DNA of 36,225 bases, from NCBI RefSeq assembly GCF_000315625.1, contig NW_005434673.1, positions 1,346,818 through 1,383,042 of the forward strand. Reading direction: 5' to 3'. How positions within the stretch are numbered: position 1 is the stretch's first letter; each line of letters starts with the position of its first letter. Both the position numbers and the translations under genes were made by a program. A model generated the notes under the pieces. The model was not told the origin of the DNA. It saw only the letters and a program-made list of their open reading frames with translations, and did no database searches. Below are positions 17,803-27,923 of the stretch, one piece after another. The stretch is from Guillardia theta CCMP2712. Lineage: Eukaryota > Cryptophyceae > Pyrenomonadales > Geminigeraceae.

Positions 17803-20480
17803 CTACCATGGCGTTGGGTCTTCGATCTCGTTCTCCTTGATGTTCCAGTTGTCAAGAGCCGCAAGCTTCTTCTCCTGCTGGACTTCCCATTCCTGCTTGG
17901 CTTTCTCTGATTCCTCAGGGATGTAACTTGAGATGAAGATCTTGAAGATTATCAGCAAGTGCTCGAGAACGGCTGTTGCCCACAGGCAGTCGACCTGTCG
18001 AACGGGTGGATCAAGAGGAGAATTGAGGGCAAGATCGAAGAAAACTCTTCATCAGAGACTTACGTCAGTCATCGTCGGGAAGTAGAAGTACAGAGAGAAG
18101 CTACAAACACCCACCACACCGGCGTTTGTGATGATGGAGAGGGTTGATAATGTGTCCAAGACAACTTGGTAAGAGCCTATGTCAGCAGCAGTAATCGCGT
18201 CCGGTCGTCGATTCTTGGTCAGCAGTTGAAGGGCCTGATAGACGATCAGCTCGGGGGTGTTGGGCAGGACAAGGTAAACGCGCCTTTGAACGAAGGTCAA
18301 CCAGCGACGATATCAGGCACACGAAGGACATGAAAGGAGACACGATGCCAAATAAGGAAATGTAGCCGAACTGGTACACCCTGTCCTTGTAAAAGTCGAT
18401 AACTGCACGGAGCGAAATGAAGTCAGTGAAATGAATATATCTGTTTCACCAGCCCACCTGGATTCGGGACCAGCCATTCATACTGCTCCTCCTGCGGAGT
18501 CAAGTGCACTTTCCCCTGATTTGCCGTGTTTGGACTGGCACAGCCAATTGTCAATGCCTTCCAAGGGATCTCAACGAAAACAAATCATCTCTTGTACCTG
18601 CGCAAGTTGTCGAAATACTTGTTGATCAGAGGAAACAAGTAGGCAACACTGGCCCCCCAGACCAGCTCCGTTGTGAGGATCGAGATATAGACGACTTCTA
18701 GAACAGGCATGCACTGCCAGTGTGGACATCGGCAAGGTCCTCCAAAGCAATCGACAAAGTTCACCCCAAACGCGATCATGATGAGCGCGAAATATTTGTT
18801 GAGGATTTTGAAGTAGAACGTCTTCATGATGATTGCATCCTCATGCTCTGTGAATGTCCTCCAGTTCTCTCTGGCAACAAGATATCTCATGAGCCCAGTC
18901 AGTTCCAGTTCAGCCACTCCGTCTAAAATCGAGTCGAACACAATGGATACCACCGAGAAACAGATCCCACACAGCATTCCCCCGAACAGAACGTCTCCAG
19001 GCCGCATCATCGGTAGAGCAAAGTCTTCCCAGATGATGAAGAACAGGATGACTGCGATCAGATTGAAAATCACGATGACTGTGAAAGTAACCAGCTGATC
19101 CCTTGCTCGACCTGTTGGAGGGAAATACGTGCCTTCATCGTAATAAAAGTCGTCAACCTCATCTGTGATCTCATTGACGTGTGTATCCTTCTCTGTGTTG
19201 TCATTCTCTTTGAATTCCTTCCTGATTTCTTCAAGATTTTCGAAATCCAGAGTATCCCACTTATACTTGAGCGAGCTTTCAAGGTTCTTCCAGAGCTGTG
19301 AGAACATGTTGGACCAAATTGCGATCACGACTGCAAAAACGACATTGTACGGATTGCTCAGATGCAATGAATCTCTGTAGAAGTTGTAGTCTTGAATAGT
19401 TATGTACAGGCCAATCAGAGCTGGTATCCACAGCATAGTGCAGTAATATCCCATCCATGTGAAGAATAGAGCAAGCTTTTCACCGAAATATTCGCGGACC
19501 AACTCGAGGGGCTGGGGTTTGATTAAAGCTCGCGCCCATTCATTCAGAAGCCGCAGCCTCATTCGATCATGATGCAAAGGAAAATAGGCGGCGACGATCG
19601 GCAGGCCGGGAACCGGATCTTCCTGCTGCAGCTTAGCAAAGGAGATCTGGTTCTGCGCGGCTTCGAACGGGTCGTCAACGCCATACGGCTCACTGTGACA
19701 AACCTCGTCATGATCTTCAGCTGCTGTGCGCTGCAGAACAACTCGAAGCCGTCAAGCGGCTTGTCGAACGCTTGCTTGCTCTCGATCTCTCTCGAGTATG
19801 CGCAAAGTGCCCCTCCATAGACCTCTTTCAGCCGCAACCGAATTCGTCGCTCCTCTGCCTCATACCTCAAAACTGTATCTGGTGCGCTGATCTTAACAAA
19901 CAGTAGCGTGTTGGATTTGTTCACAAATTGATCGACGTTTAAATTCAAGGCCCGCAGCTTTCCTATCACCCATTCTCTCTTCTGCTTGTAGTATGCCTGC
20001 TCTTCCGGAGGAGTCTCGTCTTCATCCGGAATGTTGAAAACGACACACTGAGCGGGGGGACCAAGGGAAGCCTGTTGTTACATGATCAAGTTCTGACACG
20101 ATCAACAGGGTTGCGATATGCTATGGAAGATTTATGAATAGTCAATCCAAGTGAAATAAATAGATCACGACAACATGTCATGGACGATTCCATTCAATCA
20201 GTGCAGTAATTACACGATCATACAGAAGAGAGAATTGATGTTGTGTGGCAGCAGGTAGAAAAATATGATCTATTTGACTCGCAGTGCACAGCAGCTACAA
20301 CAGCAGCAACAACTTGTGGTATCGAGTCAAGAGAGCATGGTTGTGGCCAACAAACATCGAGGCAACTGAGGGAGGAGCAGATAGTGTGAGAGGTACCGCA
20401 AGTAGAGCTGAGACACCATCGTCATCGTCGTCTTCTGTTCGATGCCGCGTCGCCTTCACCCGATCCTTCAGCGACGGCAT
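17803..20480 (-). CDS. Anoctamin / TMEM16 family membrane protein
   Basis: Seven exons on the minus strand: 20480-20397, 20071-19694, 19652 (or 19646)-18598, 18534-18458, 18402-18284, 18234-18064 and 17994-17803, about 691 residues. The family is shown by FPLHHDRMRL, the helix start VREYFGEKLALFFTWMGYY, WSNMFSQLWKNLE, the dense helices in exon 3, YQFGYISLFGIVSPF, LVDLRSK...RRPDAITAADIGSY and the C-terminal EHLLIIFKIFISSYIPEE. TMEM16 proteins are Ca2+-activated chloride channels or lipid scramblases; which one this is cannot be read here. It resembles the ANO10/Ist2-type group in its short N-terminus (inference). The intron at 18283-18235 (49 nt) appears to be GC-AG (AAG|GCGCGT...ATCAG|GCC), since only that join keeps the frame and motif. 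The 5' intron (325 nt) is unusually long, so exon 1 is less certain. Confidence 0.88.
18235..18283 (-). other. Candidate GC-AG intron in the anoctamin gene
   Basis: The frame ending LVDLRSK and the frame starting ALQLLTKNRRPDA differ in phase. Removing 49 nt that start GCGCGT and end TATCAG joins them in phase 0 and recreates the conserved anoctamin stretch. No GT donor in range does so. A sequence error is the alternative. Confidence 0.55.
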
Positions 20481-20489
20481 CCCGAACCG

Positions 20490-21160
20490 TCACCGCAGCA
20501 CCCTACCCCTCAATTTCATGTGTCCTCTTTGGTAGAAAAGGGGGGTCCCCCACCCCTGGATGTAGTGTACGGGGCTCTTTCAGTCATAATGAGGGGTATG
20601 TCTCATTTTTGCAAGGTTGCTGCTACCGTTCCGAGTTTCAATAAACGACGGTCTCGCCGTCCGCCCGGGGCCGGGAACGGCCTGGTCCGCCGGAGTCCAC
20701 TGACTCGAAGGTATCACTGAGTTAAGTTTGGGGTACAGCAGTTGGCCAGGATTGGGTTTGATTCTCGCTGTCTTTGCTTCAAAGTTAAATTACAACTTGA
20801 TCAGTACCGTAGCCTAGTAGGACAATCAGGAGCTTTGCTCTTCTCGCCGTTTGGCCTGCCAGTGCGTGACACGGTCCTCAGTGGTACTGATTTTTGACTT
20901 ACTTTTGAGCAAAAAGGTCCGGCCCAGTCCGAGCCGATCCTCCGCCCCGGGCCCGCCTGGGCCTCGGAGTGTCTCGGAGTCGGACGGCCACCGCGGCCCC
21001 CCGGGCCCCCGGCCGCGCGGTGGCGGGGCCGCTCAGCCGAGTCCTGAGGCTCGCCCGGCCCGGACTCGGGACACTGACAAGCGGCCGGGCTCGCCGGACG
21101 TCAGGCCGGACCGTACGGCGTCAGTTGAAGTGGGCACTGAGGGGATGCGGCACAAGGAGG
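20490..21160. other. Intergenic region with C-run words and two GC islands
   Basis: Between the 5' end of the anoctamin gene and COX16, both transcribed away from this spacer. At 20500-20580 it has ACCCTACCCC and GGGGGGTCCCCCACCCC. Islands follow at about 20640-20700 and 20915-21130 (GGCCCCCCGGGCCCCCGG; CTCGGAGTCGGACGG; GACCGTACGG). No coding frame is convincing. Confidence 0.55.
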
Positions 21161-21300
21161 CTGACAAAGGAGGGTGAATTTTTAAGGACAGCAGTGGAGG
21201 GGGAGCAAGGTAACACGAACGACCAGCTGAGGAGGGAGGAGAGCGAGAAGTAGGCAGGTCACCTCATAGATCCACCGTCTCTGCTTCTAGCTCGACAGGG

Positions 21301-21834
21301 ATGAAGTTTTCAAACCATTTCTTTAAGGTTTGACCCTGCCAAGTGTCGCTGCTGCGCATGATGACACACGTTGCTTACTTCAGGTCGGACTCCCTTTCTT
21401 CTCTTTCATGGTCTTGGGCTCCTTCGGCCTCCAGCAGGGACTCAAATCGAAGTATTTGGACTATGACAGGCGGACCAAGGGATCAAGTACGGAGGACCCC
21501 AACGCTATCCTCGAGGTGAACGGGAACTGCGCAAGCCTACGGCCTGTTGGTTGATCTGTGCTGCAGCAAATCAACAGCACCCAACTAGAAAAAGAGTTTG
21601 AGATGAAGGCCGTTCCAGGCAAGATCCAGTCTACGCATGAATCTGCGGATTTGTTGTACCTGAGGAAGGAGTTGGAGAGCCTGCGAGAGTCAGAGGTAAG
21701 TTTGCGCAGCGTGCGATGATAGAATACTTATGGGATGAACGCAGAAATGGACGGGAATTCCTCTTGACAAGCAGAAGCAAGAAGTCAAACAAAAGATCAG
21801 AGCCCTGAAAAGGAGGGGTTTCCTTCCCTTCTAA
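21301..21834 (+). CDS. COX16: COX16-like cytochrome c oxidase assembly protein
   Basis: Four exons: 21301-21327, 21384-21515, 21567-21695 and 21745-21834 (introns 56, 51 and 49 nt), 125 residues. The N-terminus MKFSNHFFK|VGLPFFSFMV followed by LGSFGLQQGLKSKY matches the COX16 pattern: a short basic/aromatic start, GLPF, one membrane helix, GSFGL, then a charged tail facing the intermembrane space. COX16 is a small inner-membrane protein needed for copper insertion and COX1/COX2 maturation in complex IV assembly. The C-terminal half (LEKEFEMK..., YLRKELESLRESE, KWTGIPLDKQ) is longer and more helical than in fungi and animals. The start is fixed by the 9-codon first exon, which restores the usual N-terminus. 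The stop is 135 bp from the convergent gene at 21970. Confidence 0.78.
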
Positions 21835-21969
21835 GTTTCTCATGTTGCGTGAAACAAAACTAATGCCGAAAACAACAAATGGAAGAAGCTTCTACTGGAA
21901 TGGAAGAAGCTTCTACCCTTCCGAACGAAACTCTTAGATGTTGTCTTCTTCTTTACTTGTAACAGAACC

Positions 21970-23690
21970 TTATTCGACCTTCGGCTTGAGCTCTGCACTC
22001 CTGGGACGGAGGCAAGTCCACAAGACGATTCCCAGCAACGACCAAAGAGCAGCAAAGGCTCGAACATAGAGCAGAACCCATTCTGGTTTCTCTTCCAGCA
22101 GAGGCTCCCAGAAGGGAACATATGGGAGCTTATCGGTCATAGAAACCTGCAAGTGTATGGCAGAGATTTTCCGGTCTTGCCCCCTCACCAAAGCTCCGTC
22201 CTCATTCCGCAAGTCAACCAGTCCGGAGACTTCTTCTTCCATCAAATCGCTGTAGACAGTGATTTAAGCAATGGAAATGTCAGACGATTTTCGGCCTTAC
22301 CTCAACAATAATTCAACTTTCCCAACAAACTCTCCCTTCCCTACTCTGTCCCAGTCCCACACTTCGACCTGCGAGGAGTGAAGTCAGTATCATGATTGCT
22401 GTCCCTTCCATGGGATATTACAATCAGATTAGTTGGCGTCGTCTGAGTCTCGTTGTAAGTGAGCACAAATGACTGATCCCACTTAGGGTTGTAGGTCTTC
22501 TTGATCACTTTTGACTTCTTTGAAGTATCCCCAAGCTTCACGATCACGAAGGGATCGCATTTTGTGTGCAGATCCATCTTCGGCAAATGCTTTGCTTCTA
22601 CCAGAGTGATAGAGATGGTTCCCTGCTTGGGAGGGGGCTTCACCGGGTCCTGCCCTGACTCCGTCTTAACCTTGATACAGATAGCACGCTTTGGGTCGAT
22701 TTCGTATCCTTTCCTGCACACGCACTCATTGTTACCATCAAATCTTGACCCGGCTATGATAGAGCCACAGATCTATAAAGCTTGTCAGAGACGATGATAG
22801 TCAAGATGAACGATATGACTACCTTGTTGCTACCCCTGAAGCACTCTCCATCAGCATAAACAAACCCTTTCTTGCAGACACAGCTATTTTGCCCGTTGAA
22901 GGCTGTGTTCGGTCCAAACCACTGTTGGCAGACTGTATCGTTTGCTTCTACACACGTTCCGTTGCTATCAGGAACTGATCCTGTCTGACATGTGCACGTG
23001 TTGTTGACGGGTTCATACATAGCCAGTGGGCCATACATTCCCTGACAGGTCGAGTTTCCGCCGGTGATACATTTACCGCTTGCATCTGGTATGAAACCTT
23101 TCTTACACTGGCAGTTGTTGATGCCGTCAAACTCGGCGGAGGGTCCAAACTGACTAGCACATACTTCGTTGTTTCCCACGATGCAGGTGCCGTTCACATC
23201 GGCTGTATATCCCTTGACGCATTTACAGCTCCTGACGCCGTCATACTCAGCAAACTCGCCGTACAACTGCTGGCATTGTTCTTCTGGGGAGCGAGGAGCA
23301 GTCATTTCCTCCAAGGAAACAAAGCCATCTTTGTCAAGGTCTGCCCGCTCAAATGAATTGCGCGACTGGGCCTGCCAGCATGTCAGCTCAACATAACGAG
23401 AGCGTGAACAACATGTAAAAACATGATATCACCTCATCAAAATCTTTCCCCTGCTCATCTGCAATGACCTTGTCTTGCTTCAAGTTCTCCTCCATGGAAA
23501 TAAGCCCGTCCATATTCTCATCGTACTGCATGAAGATCTCCTTGAAGTACTGGATTTGCTCCTGGCTCACCTCCTCCTCGACGACATTCATGCCTTTATC
23601 TCCATATACAGTTGTGAGGAGCATCAGCATCCCTAACAGCGCCAAGGCGCGCGCGCTCCTCCACCTCCCCCCGTCTCGCTCTGACACCAT
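21970..23690 (-). CDS. Signal peptide, EF-hand pair, EGF-like repeats, C2 domain, C-terminal membrane anchor
   Basis: Five exons: 23690-23433, 23371-22823, 22772-22422, 22368-22301 and 22249-21970 (introns 50-61 nt), 501 residues. Residues 10-30 form a signal peptide (ALALLGMLMLLTTVYG). Two EF-hand loops follow: DENMDGLISMEE (about 56-67) and DLDKDGFVSLEE (about 97-108). Residues about 115-300 hold five or six Cys-rich EGF-like units, each with an FGP/YGP...FDG...C.C.KGF pattern (for example NCQCKKGFIPDASGKC). Residues about 310-420 look like a C2 domain (ISITLVEAKHLP, CDPFVIVKLGD, YNPKWDQSFVL, VEVWDWDRVGKGEFVGK). A single membrane helix near the end (LLYVRAFAALWSLLGIVLW) precedes a short basic tail. 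The topology puts both Ca2+-binding modules in the lumen or outside the cell, unusual for a C2 domain. I do not know a named family with this order. Confidence 0.8.
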
Positions 23691-23749
23691 TACTCGGCCT
23701 CCACGTTCGCTAACCGTTACAACGGTTCTCTTTTACAAGTGGGCTGAGC

Positions 23750-23990
23750 GGCACTGCGGCAGGGTCGGGCCGCCGGCCGGCCCGGGCCGCCGCCCGCGGT
23801 GACTGGCCTCAGACCGGGTGATCGGCCGGCGAGTCACTGAGTCACTGGCTCACCCGAGTGGCCCGCCGGGCACAGGCTGACAGTGACCCGGCGCGGGGAC
23901 TGACTGAGGTGACCGATTCGGCGTCCGATCGCCGCAGCAGTCACTGCCCGGCCCGGGACTCAGACGGCGGCGGTCCGACGGTCAAAGCCT
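23750..23990. other. GC-rich island upstream of the EF-hand/C2 gene
   Basis: GGGCCGCCGGCCGGCCCGGG and many TCACTGAGTCACTGG, ACAGTGACCC and GCAGTCACTGCCC words in about 240 bp. It sits between the start of the EF-hand/C2 gene (23690, minus strand) and the 3' end of the next gene (24020, minus strand), so it is in promoter position. Confidence 0.55.
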
Positions 23991-24019
23991 GTTGTGAGTC
24001 TAGACGAGCTACATTAGCA

Positions 24020-25537
24020 CTACAGTAATCTTGTCCAGTTAACGCCCAGTGGGGCCCGGTGGGGAAGGAATAGCTTGAGGATCAGGAAGCGCCTAGCTGG
24101 GAAAGAAGCTCCAAACTGTCCATACTCACTAGGAAGCCTTCCTCCTAGTTGTACAACTACAGTCAGAAGCATCAACGTCGCTTGTCAGGAGCTCACGTAC
24201 CTGATACAGAGATCTCTTTCCCAGCACGCTGCTCGCGTTCTGGTGCCCAAAAATTTTGGCAACACGGATGGCGGTCGCCTGAAGAGCGCGACAGTGAGGA
24301 GGAGGAGGAGGAGGAGGAGGACAGAGTGGAGAAGGAAGGAAGGAAGGAAGGAATGAAGGAAGGAGGAGAGGAGAGGAGGAGAGGAGAGGAGGAGGAGGAG
24401 GAGGACAGGGCGAGGAGGAGGAGGAGGAGGAGGAGGAGGAGGAGGAGGAGGAGGAGGAGGAGGAGGAGGAGGAGGAGGACAGGGCGAGAAGGAGAAGGAG
24501 GAGGAGGAATAGAGTCTCACGGATGTCAGTAAGTTGTCGCCGACAAGAACTGCACACTTTCGCTCTCCTTCAGCTTCATCAGCCTCCTTCCAAGGAGGCG
24601 CCTCCTGTCTCTCCATGGCCTCAGCCTGTCAGTGTGTCAGCGGCAGGCACGAGCAGCAATCAGCTACTTTCACCATCTCCATCACCACCCTGTTGGTCCT
24701 CTCCTCCACGTCTCCAGCTCCACTCAGCAGCTCCCTCTGCTTCTCGTAGGTTGCCTCCTCCTCCCAGTCCTCCTGCTCCTGTGGGCTACACCACTGCATC
24801 CCCTCCAGGACCTGAAGGAGAGTGAGCTGCTAGCGACAAAGTGACTGTGTTACATGCTGCACGTGAGGGCCCAAGATCCAGTCTGCTGTTTCTTGACATA
24901 TCCCTGCTCCTGCGTGAGAGCATGGCAGGGAGGCTGTGGGATGTGCAAAATACAATGATACTAGAAACGAGGAGAGAGGGGAGGAGGAGGAGGAGGAGGA
25001 GGAGGAGGACAGAGTGGAGGAGGAGGAGGAGGAGGAGGACAGAGTTGATGATGATGATGATGAGGAGGAGGAGGAGGAGGAGATCGAGGGGGGTAGGCGG
25101 AAAGAGGAGGAGGAGGTCGAGGAGGTCGAGGTCGAGGAGGAGGAGGAGGAGGAGGACCCATCTGAAGCGGATGGGAGCTAGAGCTGGATTTCTCGCACCT
25201 CGCGGAGATGACAAGACGAGGGTCACGCGAGGGAGGAAGCGAAGCTTCTGCTTGATCAGCAAGCATCGTTTCTTGCCTTGCTGTGACAAGCTGCCCGTGT
25301 GCTGCTGCTGCAAGTCAGGACACGCCACTGTCGCTCCTCTGCTCAAAGACACCTCTTGCTGTTGGTGGGAGAGAAAGAGGATAGCGCCGAGCCCTTTTCT
25401 TCTCCTGCACATCACGTGAGGAACAAACGCCCTCTGCTTCTCCACCCTTCTGACAGCTTCTCCAAGAACATCCTAGGAATCTCCTCAGGCGTCTGACTCA
25501 GCGTGGCGATGGCAATCCTCGGACTGCCCAGCAGCAT
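24020..25537 (-). CDS. Unidentified six-exon gene with GAG-repeat introns
   Basis: Minus strand, exons 25537-25429, 24909-24863, 24811-24674, 24625-24521, 24278-24201 and 24115-24020; every junction keeps phase (1, 0, 0, 0, 0). Frame content in order: LLGSPRIAIATLSQTPEEIP; QETADWILGPH; VLEGMQWCSPQEQEDWEEEA with RELLSGAGDVEERTNRVV; AEAMERQEAPPWKEADEAEG then KCAVLVGDNLLTS; ATAIRVAKIFGHQNASSVLG; FGASFPARRFLILKLFLPHR. The product is mainly helical and charged, about 190 residues, with no signal peptide and no motif I recognise. Extra exons may hide in the 519-nt first intron. That intron and the one at 24520-24279 are expanded (GAG)n tracts. The ATG lies 36 bp after the stop of the kinase gene upstream on the same strand, and a TTTTCTTAG acceptor-like word sits 12 nt before it. 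Confidence 0.55.
24299..24512. repeat. (GAG)n microsatellite within an intron
   Basis: Long GAG/GGA tract, purine on the plus strand. On the coding (minus) strand it forms a CTC polypyrimidine tract. Poly-Arg, poly-Glu and poly-Pro frames over it are artefacts. Confidence 0.9.
24965..25160. repeat. (GAG)n/(GAT)n compound repeat within an intron
   Basis: GAGGAGGAG runs interrupted by GATGATGATGATGATGA (about 25047-25064) and GGTCGAGGAGGTCGAGG, inside the long first intron of the unidentified gene. Confidence 0.85.
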
Positions 25538-25573
25538 CTTATCAGGCACGCTAAGAAAACAGCAGCAGCAGCA

Positions 25574-25944
25574 TCACATCCTCCTCATTGATAGCAGGAG
25601 GGCTCGCAGCCCTACTCGACCCGTTCATGCTTGCGAGCGAACAGCAAGTGGTTTCACCCGTCAGAAAGCTCTCATCCAACCCTCCTCCACATGTTCCCTT
25701 GCAGTTCTTACAAAAGTCTGCTCAGAGTGCAGACTGGGATACAACAGCTCTCTTCACCACATTCCCAAAGTCGATCAGTTTGCAAACCAGACCTTGTCTC
25801 CCCCCATCCTGATGCACCATATGACCCGCCTCCTCAAGATTGTTGAGGGAGAAAGAGCATGACTTACTTGCGTATCGAAGGAGAGAAGCAGCGAAGATCC
25901 GTAAAATCTGCACGGTTCTGTAGAGTCAGCTTTCATCATCATCG

Positions 25945-25979
<35 letters not shown>

Positions 25980-27347
25980 GTCATCGTCATCGTCATCGTG
26001 CAGAGGGGGATCACATACTCAAATTCTGTCTGCGAGGAAAACCAATCATACAGCTCCAGGAAGTATCGCTCAGCCTGACGCACGCAAGTGAGTCCATGGA
26101 GGAGAAAGGAGGGAGTGTACCTCTTGACGTAAAGAGTCCGTGGACAAGAATCGGAGGAGGAGGTCGCTGAAATCTTGCTGGAGTACACCAGCATCCGAAC
26201 ATCAGTTGCATGTATGCAAGAGAGAAGGAGCAAACACCAAAGTCTTGGGCTCATCTTTGCTGTATTTGTACCCAGCTTGTATGAAATCATCGCCGCTGGC
26301 AATATTCCTTCTTATCATCGTCATTGAGGAAGTTGAAGCCTGATACCTCTCGTTGAGCATGTGGGCTCCGATGACCCTCGCTCCTATCGATCCTTGTGTG
26401 CTCTGCCCTCTAACGTCACCGGCGCTCTCGATCACTCGGCTGAAACCTCCATCGCCTTCTGCGTCTGCTCGTCAATCTTGGCTGGCGACGCCTCCACCCC
26501 GTAGGTTCTTGTTCCTATCTTGACATCCTGCATGCAGGGTGAGAGACTTGGAGCAGCAGGACATGAACACACGCACAGCGATCGCTGGTTTCGCAAGCCC
26601 CTTGATCGCGTTCTCCATCACGATCCATTCTTGCTTCTCTCCGGATTTATCGTCTACAATCGTGCGCGTTCTGATCGCCACGTCACTGCACATGCCAACG
26701 GAGGAATGCGTCTTGCCCGTGAAATTTCGGAACGAAGCGAGAGAGGAAGGGATGATTGACAGCATCCTGAGGGCAAGCATTACACATGCCACGGCAAAAT
26801 CAGCGTGTTGGCGCTTGCTAGCAAAGAGAGGAGAGGAGAACCTTGAGGAAATCGATTTCTTTCCTGCCACGAGCACCGGACTGCACAATCTTCAAGACAA
26901 CCTTCGAGCAGCATGGAGCATGTTACTAACAGTTTTGAATACCCTTCTGAAAGGCTTCAGGTCCCTCCATTCCACCCTTCTTCGCACCATCTAATGTCCC
27001 CGACAACAAGTGGACAACAAGATTCTTTCACCGGGATCCCTTCACCAGTCAATCTCTCACACACTTCTCTTCTTCCTCGCCCAAGGCTATCACTGTATGC
27101 CACCTTCCTTTTCGCTTTCGTTCCGCATCTCCCTCTTCCAGCACATACCCCCCGAAACCTCCTGACACTCCGACGACTTGCTCCGACTGGCTTCTAGCTA
27201 CCTCCGCAGTCCCCCCCCCCCCCCCTTCCCTCCCATCAGTCGCACCCTCTCTCACTCTCCTCCTCCTCCTCCTCTCACCTCCCCATCGGGCTTCACGCCC
27301 TGGTCATGTCCGCCCACTGCGAAGCCATCGAACTGTTTCTTGGGCAT
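25574..27347 (-). CDS. Inositol polyphosphate kinase (IPMK/IP6K family)
   Basis: Twelve exons on the minus strand: 27347-27279, 26901-26842, 26766-26692, 26636-26577, 26527-26447, 26402-26238, 26177-26121, 26074-26019, 25907-25868, 25808-25758, 25706-25658 and 25611-25574; about 266 residues. Order of motifs: MPKKQFDGFAVGGHDQG, VVLKIVQSGARGRKEIDFLK, HPFLSRFVPKFHG, QEWIVMENAIKGLAKP, the family signature PxxxDxKxG as PAIADVKIGTRTYG, STQGSIGARVIG, DWFSSQTEFE|FYGSSLLLSFD, CKLIDFG (the Mg-binding IDF) and GGGLDESFLTGLRALL at the end. The family phosphorylates inositol polyphosphates with ATP (IP3 to IP5, or IP6 to IP7). Which step cannot be read from sequence. It is short for the family, with no N-terminal extension. 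In exon 6 a 51-nt GT-AG segment (GTATCAGG...TTGCCAG) is in frame and may be an extra intron. Confidence 0.88.
25933..26003. repeat. (CAT)n/(CGT CAT)n repeat in a kinase-gene intron
   Basis: CATCATCAT run with interspersed CGT, inside the intron 26018-25908 of the inositol polyphosphate kinase gene. The poly-His and Met-Thr frames are artefacts. Confidence 0.85.
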
Positions 27348-27923
27348 GCCACGGGATCCGAAGGAGCGTGGTAGCACAACGGACCGGTCTTTTCTCCGCC
27401 TTTTCAATCGAATTGAAGGGTAGGGTGCAAAATGGGATATGAGGGGTATGAGTTCAAAGGCGCTGGGAATCAGGTGGAGAAGAGCAACTCAAGTCTTTCG
27501 TACCACATCCTGCTGCTGGTGCTGCTGGTGCTGCTGGTGCTGGTGCTGGTGCTGGTGCTGCTGCTGCTCCTCCTCCTCCTCCTCCTTTTCGCCTTGCTAT
27601 CCTGCTCTTCGCTGGGCCAAATCTCCCTTCCTCCTCCCCTGGCACTGCATCCTTCTACTTCACCTGCCTGACTCGCCTAGCCAGACTAGAGTTACCAGGC
27701 CCAGTTGCGTCAGCACCTGAACTTCGCTCCCTTCCTCCTTCATATTTCTGCTCCTCATTCTCCCCGCCCATTTGCCTCCTACAATCAGCCCGGCAGGACC
27801 TCGAAGGGCAGGAGGAGCTGGGCAATCTCTTTATTTCATCTCGAATCTCACTGTACAACACCCGCCCCCTCCATCCCTCCCCCCTCCTCCTCCTCACACC
27901 GACTGCCAGCAGCAAGTCAGCAG
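27348..27923. other. Spacer with a CTG/GGTGCT repeat
   Basis: Between the kinase start and the end of the symporter gene, both on the minus strand. It includes GGGTAGGGTGC and GAGGGGTATGAG (27418-27450), then a CTGCTGGTGCTG...GGTGCT tract (27508-27565) and a CTCCTC run. Short frames (poly-Leu plus, Ala-Pro minus) follow the repeat; I do not call a gene. Confidence 0.55.

Noticed and set aside
19640-19700. Apparent frameshift in the anoctamin gene
   Set aside because: A GT-AG intron of 41 nt (19693-19653) or 47 nt (to 19647) with donor ACA|GTGAGC joins the two frames in phase. An 11-nt GT...AG segment also restores the frame but is too short for an intron.
24149-25419. Poly-Arg, poly-Glu, poly-Pro and poly-Leu frames
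   Set aside because: Translations of (GAG)n tracts lying inside introns of the minus-strand gene.
25498-25550. Alternative last exon of the inositol kinase (reading CLIRCCW...)
   Set aside because: The exon at 25611-25574 has a 46-nt intron and reads TGLRALLLSMRRM, which fits the family C-terminus better and avoids overlap with the next gene.
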